Position numbers and translations under genes: made by a program. The notes under the pieces are model-generated. The model saw nothing but the letters and a program-made list of their open reading frames with translations, was not told the origin of the DNA and did no database searches. From Muribaculaceae bacterium (GTDB lineage: Bacteria > Bacteroidota > Bacteroidia > Bacteroidales > Muribaculaceae): a DNA stretch of 8,146 nt. Positions within the stretch are counted from its first letter, which is position 1; every line of letters starts with the position of its first letter. The stretch lies in assembly GCA_016302215.1 (NCBI GenBank), contig JAEDNZ010000082.1, forward strand, positions 1-8,146, in the 5' to 3' direction. This document shows positions 1 to 5,874 of this stretch, piece after piece.

Positions 1-806
1 GGCTCGCTCTGTCCGGGCGCCACAAAGGTGTATTGGCCGGCGGTGGCGGCGATGGCGCTGAAGAGGTCCTTCATAGGCCAGTTGTAAGCCATGTCAAAGC
101 AGTGCTCTGTAAGCTCAGGCTCAGTGGCCTCGGCGAGCATGAAGATGTCGCGCTTTACGGCCTGCAGCTGCGGGCGTGCTTCGTTCCAGAAATCCACGGG
201 CACCTGTCCGGCCACGTCGCAGCGGAAGCCGTCGATGTCGGCTTCGCGCAGCCAGAACTGCATGGCGTCAATCATAGCGGCGCGCATGGCGCGGTTGCTG
301 TAGTCAAGCTTGTAGGTGTCGGTCCAGTCAAATGGGCCATACATCTTGCCCTCGTCGTTTTTGGCATACCAGTCGGGGTGGCGTGCCACCCACACGTTGT
401 CGCAGCCGGTGTGGTTTGGCACCCAGTCTATGATTACCTTCATGCCGAGGCTGTGGGCTTGGCGCACGATGGCTTTAAACTGGTCGATGGTGCCGAATTC
501 GGGGTTGAAGGCCTTATAGTTTTGCACGGCATAGTAGCTGCCGAGCTCTCCCTTGCGGTTGACAACGGAGATGGGGTGTATGGGCATAAACCACAAGATA
601 TCTACGCCGAGGTCGCGCAGGCGCGGCAGCTGCTCGGCAAAGGCGCGTATGGTGCCCTCAGTGGTGTATTGGCGTAGGTTCACCTCATAGATTACGGCGT
701 TGCGGCTCCAGGAGGGGTGCTCAACGGTGGAGTGCACCGTGGGGGCGGCGTTGCAGCTCAGCAGAGCCACAGCTCCGCAGATGATGGCTGAGAAAATTTT
801 TTTCAT
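1..806 (-). CDS. Alpha-amylase family (GH13) lipoprotein, 3' end cut off by the window
   Basis: The first 268 residues are visible and the gene continues beyond the left edge. It should hydrolyse alpha-glucans such as starch or maltodextrins. The N-terminus is a lipoprotein signal: two lysines, a hydrophobic stretch, then the lipobox LLSC with the lipidated cysteine at residue 18, so the enzyme is probably anchored in the outer membrane or periplasm. The GH13 barrel starts at about residue 33. Conserved region I is DWVPNH (127-132), region II is DGFRCD (192-197) with D197 as the expected nucleophile, and region III is LAEATE with E226 as the expected acid/base. GSYYAV (89-94) is also typical of the family. 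The last catalytic aspartate (region IV) lies outside the window. There is no Shine-Dalgarno before the ATG, as is usual in Bacteroidetes. The Lrp-type gene ends 45 bases upstream on the same strand, so co-transcription is plausible. Exact substrate and SusG orthology cannot be settled. Confidence 0.93.
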   Translation of the reverse strand, partial: MKKIFSAIICGAVALLSCNAAPTVHSTVEHPSWSRNAVIYEVNLRQYTTEGTIRAFAEQLPRLRDLGVDILWFMPIHPISVVNRKGELGSYYAVQNYKAFNPEFGTIDQFKAIVRQAHSLGMKVIIDWVPNHTGCDNVWVARHPDWYAKNDEGKMYGPFDWTDTYKLDYSNRAMRAAMIDAMQFWLREADIDGFRCDVAGQVPVDFWNEARPQLQAVKRDIFMLAEATEPELTEHCFDMAYNWPMKDLFSAIAATAGQYTFVAPGQSE

Positions 807-851
807 GGTCAGAGTGCTAAGAGTGTGTGATAGTGAGTAGGAAGTGATGGC

Positions 852-1316
852 TTACTTGACGTAGTTGGTGGGTATTTCGCGGGCGATGCTGTGGTCGAGC
901 GAGATGAGTGTCTCGGTGCCGGTGACGCCGTGAATCATCTGTATCTTATTGTTGAGCAGGTCCATCAGATGCTGGTTGTCGCGAGCATAGAGCTTGATGA
1001 GCATGGTGTACGGGCCGGTGGTGAAGTGACACTCCACGATTTCGGGTATCTTCTCAAGCTCGGGCACCACATCGCGATACATAGCTCCGCGCTCGAGGTT
1101 CACGCCGATGTAAGTGCAGGTGCTGTAGCCGAGCACTTTGGGGTCCACGTGATAGCCTGAGCCGGTAATCACCTTCATGTCAATAAGGCGCTGTATGCGC
1201 TGGTGGATTGCTGCGCGTGACACGCCGCACACTACAGCCACGTCCTTCGAGGGAATGCGGGCGTTGTGCATGATGATGTCGAGTATTCTACGGTCAAGGT
1301 TGTCAATTTTTTCCAT
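852..1316 (-). CDS. Lrp/AsnC-family transcriptional regulator
   Basis: A complete 154-residue protein of normal length for this family of DNA-binding regulators, which sense amino acids or other small molecules. The N-terminal winged helix-turn-helix spans about residues 4-60, beginning IDNLDRRILDII, with the recognition helix in VSRAAIHQRIQRL (32-44). A linker follows, then the RAM ligand-binding and oligomerisation domain at about 65-145, including IPEIVECHFTTGPY (90-103). In many relatives the turn after this glycine has an aspartate (G-x-Y-D). Here it is threonine (GPYT, 101-104), which might alter effector binding. The gene has its own promoter-like sequence in the upstream AT-rich gap and lies just before the amylase gene on the same strand, so it could be autoregulated and might control the amylase. 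Both points are inference. Its GC content (about 52% in two counted lines) is lower than that of the phage-like genes upstream. The regulon and ligand are unknown. Confidence 0.94.
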   Translation of the reverse strand: MEKIDNLDRRILDIIMHNARIPSKDVAVVCGVSRAAIHQRIQRLIDMKVITGSGYHVDPKVLGYSTCTYIGVNLERGAMYRDVVPELEKIPEIVECHFTTGPYTMLIKLYARDNQHLMDLLNNKIQMIHGVTGTETLISLDHSIAREIPTNYVK

Positions 1317-1359
1317 GATGATATGTGTTTTACTATGTTGAATTTTTATTACATTTTTA

Positions 1360-1401
1360 TTTGCCGTGCAAATTTAGTCAAAATGTCGCAATTTCGGCAA
1401 A
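1360..1401. repeat. Inverted repeat bracketing the Lrp-gene promoter
   Basis: TTTGCCG (1360-1366) and its exact complement CGGCAAA (1395-1401) are separated by 28 bases and lie about 35 bases centre to centre. One arm sits at the predicted transcription start and the other covers the -33 element. A related GGCAAAAT occurs at 1396-1403 and again at 1449-1456, where it is part of the small palindrome TTTTGGCAAAA (1445-1455). The placement suits an autoregulatory operator for a multimeric Lrp-type protein, but the arms are short and the region is AT-rich, so chance is possible. Confidence 0.3.
1369..1401 (-). promoter_or_regulatory. Predicted Bacteroidetes-type promoter of the Lrp-family gene
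   Basis: Read on the minus strand, TAAATTTG (1376-1369) matches the Bacteroidetes -7 consensus TAnnTTTG exactly. A TTTG (1401-1398) lies 21 bases further upstream, at the spacing expected for the -33 element. Transcription would start near 1362 and give a leader of about 45 bases. The surrounding gap (1317-1457) is strongly AT-rich and has no coding potential. Confidence 0.65.
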
Positions 1402-1457
1402 ATAATGCTTTGAATTAATGTTTTTTTACGAATAATAGTCATATTTTTGGCAAAATT

Positions 1458-3107
1458 CTAATAAAACGTGCTTTTATAGCGCGGCGGAGGCGGCGGCGCC
1501 GGCTGGCATATTGTCTGGGCAATGACGGTAAGCGCTATACCGCGTGTCATGAGTATGTCGTCATGGCAGCCCGGCGCGGCGGCAAAGGCGCCGTTGGGGC
1601 GCTGCTCGTATGACGCCATCTCATCGCAGGCGTTGCCGTCGCGCTCTATGTAGGAGGTAGTACGCACCGCCTCGACCAACGCATCTACCACCAGCGCCTT
1701 GGTGGCACGGTTGGTGTGAAAGCCTATGCGCCAGGAGGAGCGCTGCGTCAGCGTGTCAAACGACTGTCGGCGATACAGCCGCGGATAGTTCTCGGCGAGG
1801 CGGTTGAGCACAAACAGCCCGCCGTAGCTGTTGTCGCTGCCATCGCTCTCGAGGGTGTTGCTCTCCACCACCAACAGCGCCTCATTGTAGAGCGTGGCTA
1901 TCGCCATGGCCTTGGTGGCGAGCAGGTCGTGGTCAATGTGCCCGCGCCACTGCGCCACCACCTCGGGCACCTCCGCCACCGTCAGCACCGCCACCACCGA
2001 GTAGTCTGACGCCTCGCTGCGCCCTCCTATATCCACCGTCACCACATAGTCCATGTCGGGACGCGGTCGGCGCCACTGCACGAAGGCGCCACGGCTGTCG
2101 GCCACCACAGCGCCGTCGGCGGTGACCTCGCCGCGCAGCAGCGGCGCCACACAGCTCTTGCGCAGCTCGGCGATATGCTCCAGGGCAAAGACGCCGCTGC
2201 CGCTGTTGGCAAAAGCCTCGTCGGCCGTGGTCGGATACTCGGCCTGCATCTTGTCGTGAGTGGGATACTCGCGCCGCTTGCAGTGATACCACCACACCTG
2301 CTCAGCCGTCAGCCCTCGGTCGATAAGCAGGCGCCGCTCGTAGTCATCAAGCTCGGCGTCGAGTTCTATGCCGGCGGGCACCGCCAGGCGGTACATATCT
2401 ATCTCATACCAGGGCACGAAGAACGGCACCTTGTCAGACTTGCCGGCCACCGAGCGCAGCCACTCGCGGTGGAAGTAGTTGCCCACGCCGTTGGCCGTTG
2501 ACTCCATCACTATCATGGTGTTGGGCGCCAGCGCCACCGAGCCGCAGATGGCGCGCACCAGGTCCTCGGGCGAGCGCTGGGGCGTGGCGGGCCAGAACGC
2601 CGTCTCTGACAGGTGAGCCATGGCGATGTCGGCGCCGCGCATGGCGTCTTGGCTCTCGGCGGTGGCTATGGTCACGCGGCAGCCGCGCCCGTTAATGATG
2701 CGCACATTCTGCGACCGCTCAAAGGGAGCAAACACCGGTGCCTTGCCGCCGCACTTGTGGTATCGGCTCTCGGGGTAGTTACTCAGCAGCTTGCTGTAGA
2801 TGCCTCGGATATTGGCGGCGGAGTCGCGCACATGGGCGCAGATGAGCGAGTGCCAGTTGAGACACACCTCCATCTGCATCCACGCCATATACACCTGCAC
2901 CAGGGTGGAGCCGCCCCACTGGCGCGCCTTGAGCATGATTACGCGTATGGGGCTGCCGGCCTGCCGCTGCCGCTCAAAGAGGGCGGCGAGGCGGCGCTGC
3001 GGCGCGTTGAGCACAAAGGGCACGTCGTTGCCGCTGACCTTGTCCTTGATGGTGACGCACTCGCGGCACCACTGCTCAAATTCGCTTATGTCGATACTCT
3101 CAGTCAT
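1458..3107 (-). CDS. Phage-type terminase large subunit (DNA-packaging ATPase/nuclease)
   Basis: A complete 549-residue protein of normal length for a large terminase, the motor that pumps phage DNA into capsids and cuts it. The N-terminal ATPase has a terminase-style Walker A, KARQWGGST (60-68), in which the basic residue lies before the glycines rather than in the usual GK[ST]. The Walker B region is IAMAHLSETAFW (161-172) with E168 as the likely catalytic glutamate, and a coupling-type motif MIVMESTANG spans 198-207. The C-terminal RNase H-like nuclease shows VTVDIGG with D359, SDYSV with D368, LLVVESN with E415, and HDDI with D516/D517, so all expected acidic residues are present. The protein ends in a proline run (538-542). 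The start overlaps the upstream 803-residue gene by eight bases, indicating coupled translation. No small terminase, portal or capsid gene is adjacent, which is unusual. Either a prophage remnant or a domesticated gene is possible. The family call is firm; the present-day role is unknown. Confidence 0.88.
   Translation of the reverse strand: MTESIDISEFEQWCRECVTIKDKVSGNDVPFVLNAPQRRLAALFERQRQAGSPIRVIMLKARQWGGSTLVQVYMAWMQMEVCLNWHSLICAHVRDSAANIRGIYSKLLSNYPESRYHKCGGKAPVFAPFERSQNVRIINGRGCRVTIATAESQDAMRGADIAMAHLSETAFWPATPQRSPEDLVRAICGSVALAPNTMIVMESTANGVGNYFHREWLRSVAGKSDKVPFFVPWYEIDMYRLAVPAGIELDAELDDYERRLLIDRGLTAEQVWWYHCKRREYPTHDKMQAEYPTTADEAFANSGSGVFALEHIAELRKSCVAPLLRGEVTADGAVVADSRGAFVQWRRPRPDMDYVVTVDIGGRSEASDYSVVAVLTVAEVPEVVAQWRGHIDHDLLATKAMAIATLYNEALLVVESNTLESDGSDNSYGGLFVLNRLAENYPRLYRRQSFDTLTQRSSWRIGFHTNRATKALVVDALVEAVRTTSYIERDGNACDEMASYEQRPNGAFAAAPGCHDDILMTRGIALTVIAQTICQPAPPPPPRYKSTFY
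3100..3107 (-). other. Stop/start overlap between the 803-residue gene and the terminase
   Basis: On the minus strand the bases read ATGACTGA. The terminase ATG (3107-3105) lies inside the end of the upstream gene, whose TGA stop occupies 3102-3100. An eight-base overlap in different frames is a usual sign of translational coupling, so the two proteins are probably made together from one transcript. Confidence 0.85.
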
Positions 3108-5511
3108 AGCTCAGCTGCGGTTTTTGCATTACGAAATCGTGCGACACGCGGCCGCTGAGCGTCACCGCCACCGCCGTGCGCCCACGTGTCAGCACCGCAA
3201 AGGTCAGCGGCGAGCGCACCGCCCCGGCGATATGTCGCTGCGCCACGATGCCGCCGTCATTGAGGCCGCGCGAGCCGGCGGCGTGACACACGCTCACCAC
3301 CCCATCGATGGCCGAGCAGCGTGCATCGAGCGTCAGGCCACGTATGGGGCGGCTCTGCGTGCAGCGCTCCACACAGCGCAGCTCCACCGCCACCGTCGGC
3401 GCCTCGCCCCGACCTTCGTCGTTGAGGTCGATGATGCCGGCCGCGGTCTCCGCCAAGGCGTAGCAGCCGTCAGAGAGCACCGCCACGATGGCGGCATCGC
3501 TGATGGTGTAGCGCCGCTGCTTATAGTCATAACAGGCGATGTCGGCACCGCCGTCAGCGCCGACACACCACAGCTCGCGCCTCCCGCGTCGCCACGCCAG
3601 CATCACGCCCCCACAGCTTGAGCGCACCGTGGCCGCCCGCGTGGCCGAGAGCATCACTATGTCGCCGCCGGCTATGGCCGCCACGCCCTCGTCAGTAGGT
3701 GTCATCGCCTGCTGTGATGCCACGCCGCGGGCATCGATGCGGCTGATGCCTATCTTGCTGCGGTCTATGCTCACGCTCATAGAGTAGATGCCGCTGTCGC
3801 CGCCCACAAAACACCTGATGCGTCCGAAGTCCCAGCTCGACTGCTGATGTGCCGCCGCCACGATGGCGTGGAGACAGCCGGCGGGCACCTGTGCCGTGGC
3901 CGTCACCGCCGAGGGGTCGCTGACAGAGGCCACCGCCACCATCTGCGGCATCGTCAGCAAGGTGTCAGTCTCGGCGGGCACGCTGTAGGCATCGCCGCTC
4001 TCGGCCAACTCAAAGGGCTCGGCTCCGGAGGCCACCCATAGCGCTCCGCGGCCCGTGGCGTCGCGGCGCAGTGCGGCGGTGATGCTGCGTGTGCGCTCGC
4101 CGGAGACACGCACGGTGATGGTCAGCGCCACGGCGTCGGGCGACGGATGCCACAGCACCGGCGCAAAGCGTATCGGGGCGCGCGAGGTGCCCGAGGCCTC
4201 ATACACCCGCGTGCTGCCATCGGCAAAGGTCACCTCGGTGTAGCCATACCATGAGCGGTCAGCATAGCCCACGGCGTAGGCGGCCGGCCCGTAGCCCCGA
4301 AAACGGCGCACCATCAGGCTCGCCATCACCAGCGTGTCGCCCACGGCGGTGCTCGCCGCCGCGCTCACCATATTGGGCTGCGACACCAAGGCGGTGAGCG
4401 GCGAGTAGGGCGTCACGGCAGCCGCCGCGGCGCGCTTGACGGCGGCGAGGTCTGACGTCACATCGCCCTCGACGGCAAACTCCACCGTGAGCTGCCGCGC
4501 GCTCTCGGCGCTGAAGGGGTTCGCCAGCGAATACACGCAGCGGCACAGCTCCGCGGCGCGCTCGGTGACGGCGGCGGCACAGCGCTGCGACGCTATCGGC
4601 GTGCGTGCCGACACCCCCATGCCGGGCGAGGGCAGCGACAGCCGCGCAAACAGCTCATCGGCGCCGGTCAGCAGCGAGCAGTCGCCGGCGCCGCTGAGGT
4701 CGCTGACGTGGAGCGCCGGCGACACCATCAGGTCAATGCGTGCCACTCGCTTTGCCGCCTCGCCGTCGGCGGCAAAGCGCAGCGTCAGCTTGTAGGCCCT
4801 CGCGGTATAGTCGTAGGCATCGACAGTGTGGCGGTCAGCCGAGGTGAGCACCACGTCAGTGGCCACGGCGTCCACGCCATCGGGGTGCATCAGCAGCAGC
4901 GGCGCCGACGACAGCAGCAGCCTCCCGGCGCTGTCATAGAGCCTGTAGTATGCCACTACCGGCAGCCACAGCGCGCCGGCAGCGCGCGCCGCCGCATCGA
5001 TGCCGCGATAGGCATCGCAGAGGTCGCCACTCAGAGCGAGGCGGTCTTTGTGAGCGAGGCGCAGCCCCGTGGTGTAGGCCTGCGACAGCTGCCGCTCATC
5101 TACGTGGCTGCTCAGCGCCCCGGCGTCGGCGGTCTGTATCTCTACCACGGGCAGGGCGGCATCAAAGAGTCGCATCTGCCACGCCCCCTCGGCGTTGCGG
5201 CTGAAGAGATAGCGCTCGCCCGTGGTGTCAGCGGCTATGACGTCATAGCCGGCGGCCACCACCATAGGCACACCGTCAGCGCCGAGCGTGAAATGCTGAG
5301 TGACACCGACGCCGGCAAAGGTTAGCACCGCGCCGCGCGAGGCCACGATGGTGTGGCCGCCATCGGCGTGCGCCACCACACAGCGCGGCTGCCCGTAGTC
5401 AGCCATCGCGCCGGGCGGTAGCGCCGCCACTTCGTAGCGGCCCTCGGCATTGAGGCGCAGCCCTTCGCAGCGCGTCACGCCGGTATAGTCATTTTGTCGT
5501 GAAGGTAACAT
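3100..5511 (-). CDS. Large putative phage structural protein (prophage tail/propeller-like), paired with terminase
   Basis: A complete 803-residue protein with no signal peptide and no membrane segment. It is rich in short beta-strand-like stretches. From memory, several parts resemble large structural proteins of Bacteroidetes prophages. These are YRLYDSAGRLLLSSAPLLL (189-207), the block SWDFGRIRCFVGGDSGIYSM (559-578, corresponding to an FGQFPLYxFTxEGIWAL-like segment), ELWCVGADGG followed by YDYKQRRY (646-668), and a C-terminal GSRGL block (746-750). The central and C-terminal parts (about 555-700) look like propeller blades. This resemblance is unverified, and a tail, connector or adsorption role is inference. 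It is the first gene of the unit and is followed by the overlapping terminase. It is very rich in alanine and GC (about 58-73% in counted lines), well above the outer genes. The ATG at 5511 is the natural start: a long G-poor leader with a matching -7 element precedes it. It could instead be a bacterial protein of unrelated function. Confidence 0.5.
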   Translation of the reverse strand: MLPSRQNDYTGVTRCEGLRLNAEGRYEVAALPPGAMADYGQPRCVVAHADGGHTIVASRGAVLTFAGVGVTQHFTLGADGVPMVVAAGYDVIAADTTGERYLFSRNAEGAWQMRLFDAALPVVEIQTADAGALSSHVDERQLSQAYTTGLRLAHKDRLALSGDLCDAYRGIDAAARAAGALWLPVVAYYRLYDSAGRLLLSSAPLLLMHPDGVDAVATDVVLTSADRHTVDAYDYTARAYKLTLRFAADGEAAKRVARIDLMVSPALHVSDLSGAGDCSLLTGADELFARLSLPSPGMGVSARTPIASQRCAAAVTERAAELCRCVYSLANPFSAESARQLTVEFAVEGDVTSDLAAVKRAAAAAVTPYSPLTALVSQPNMVSAAASTAVGDTLVMASLMVRRFRGYGPAAYAVGYADRSWYGYTEVTFADGSTRVYEASGTSRAPIRFAPVLWHPSPDAVALTITVRVSGERTRSITAALRRDATGRGALWVASGAEPFELAESGDAYSVPAETDTLLTMPQMVAVASVSDPSAVTATAQVPAGCLHAIVAAAHQQSSWDFGRIRCFVGGDSGIYSMSVSIDRSKIGISRIDARGVASQQAMTPTDEGVAAIAGGDIVMLSATRAATVRSSCGGVMLAWRRGRRELWCVGADGGADIACYDYKQRRYTISDAAIVAVLSDGCYALAETAAGIIDLNDEGRGEAPTVAVELRCVERCTQSRPIRGLTLDARCSAIDGVVSVCHAAGSRGLNDGGIVAQRHIAGAVRSPLTFAVLTRGRTAVAVTLSGRVSHDFVMQKPQLSYD

Positions 5512-5614
5512 AGTGATAATGATGTGTGTCTTGTTGTTGAGTGTGTGTGAATTAGTGTGTCTTGTGTGTTAATGTGTGTGTGATGTAATTGTGATAATTA
5601 TTCCTTTTACTAAC
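5512..5614 (-). other. CA-rich, nearly G-free 5' leader of the phage-like unit
   Basis: Read as mRNA, the roughly 100 bases before the start codon at 5511 consist mainly of CACACA and AACA runs. Only two G residues occur in the 89 bases from 5600 to 5512 (at 5561 and 5530). There is no Shine-Dalgarno. Such a leader can hardly fold, which suits Bacteroidetes translation initiation, where lack of structure near the start matters more than anti-SD pairing. The contrast with the very GC-rich gene that follows is sharp. A shorter CACACAC stretch also occurs in the gap before the amylase gene. Confidence 0.6.
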
Positions 5615-5620
5615 CTGGTG

Positions 5621-5628
5621 CAAAGTTA
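5621..5628 (-). promoter_or_regulatory. Predicted -7 element of the phage-like unit
   Basis: On the minus strand TAACTTTG matches the Bacteroidetes -7 consensus TAnnTTTG exactly. A good -33 TTTG at the normal 19-21 base spacing is missing. The nearest TTTG (5658-5655) is 26 bases away, so the promoter may be weak or need an activator. Transcription would start near 5614 and include the whole CA-rich leader. Confidence 0.55.
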
Positions 5629-5656
5629 CAACCGCGGCGGCGGCGAATATAGCACA

Positions 5657-5723
5657 AATGCCGCTTCGCGCAGCAAATTAACAAATAGCGCCACCACCGG
5701 CAAATTGATATTTGCGAGGCATT
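5657..5723. repeat. Nested inverted repeats in the divergent intergenic region
   Basis: The clearest element is a perfect palindrome, GCAAAT (5700-5705) and ATTTGC (5710-5715), around a four-base centre TGAT. It is enclosed by a longer imperfect inverted repeat, AATGCC plus GCTTCGC (5657-5669) against GCGAGGCATT (5714-5723), with a three-base bulge. The group lies between the two divergent promoters, upstream of both. This is a plausible position for a shared operator, but no regulator can be named. The rest of 5629-5786 shows no gene. Confidence 0.3.
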
Positions 5724-5786
5724 ACGCCTAAAATGATTGATTTTGGTCAAAAAACAGCACCGTCGGCTTTCAGATTTTAATTTTAA

Positions 5787-5818
5787 CTTGCCATTTCAGT
5801 GCAAAATTTTTACCTTTG
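5787..5818 (+). promoter_or_regulatory. Predicted Bacteroidetes-type promoter of the exported surface protein
   Basis: TACCTTTG (5811-5818) matches the -7 consensus TAnnTTTG exactly, and CTTG (5787-5790) lies 20 bases upstream as a near-match to the -33 TTTG. Transcription would start around 5825, giving an AC-rich leader of about 50 bases without a Shine-Dalgarno before the ATG at 5875. Confidence 0.7.
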
Positions 5819-5874
5819 CAGAAATATTGGTTTTTCACATATCACGCTCACAACAATCAATTCACTAAAATACA

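Larger units (their letters stand above)
1458..5511 (-). mobile_element. Possible phage-derived two-gene module
   Basis: The terminase and the structural-like protein form a tight two-gene unit, flanked on one side by an Lrp-type regulator and on the other by an exported Bacteroidales surface protein. No integrase, repressor, portal, head, lysis or small terminase gene is present, and I found no convincing attachment-site repeats at the ends. Base composition is higher in GC than both flanks. The extent given is simply the two coding regions. Degraded prophage, domesticated module and part of a scattered gene-transfer-agent-like set all remain possible. Confidence 0.4.

Noticed and set aside
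33..677. 214-residue open frame on the plus strand
   Set aside because: It lies wholly antisense to the alpha-amylase coding region, whose minus-strand translation has a lipobox and GH13 catalytic motifs; the antisense frame resembles nothing.
1317..1457. Transcription terminator after the terminase gene
   Set aside because: No GC-rich hairpin followed by a T run was found on the minus strand. The only inverted repeat has a 28-base spacer and overlaps the next gene's promoter.
2613..3621. Plus-strand open frames (2613-3158 and 2800-3621)
   Set aside because: They oppose the terminase and 803-residue genes, cross their junction, and have no recognisable motifs or promoter.
5521..5590. TG/CA-rich tract as a CRISPR array or microsatellite
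   Set aside because: The units are irregular short dinucleotide runs with no spacers of constant length; it is better explained as an unstructured mRNA leader.
1440..5810. Possible attachment-site direct repeat (GCAAAATT-like sequence near 1450 and near 5801)
   Set aside because: The match is only about eight AT-rich bases, such words are frequent in these gaps, and there is no integrase or tRNA nearby.
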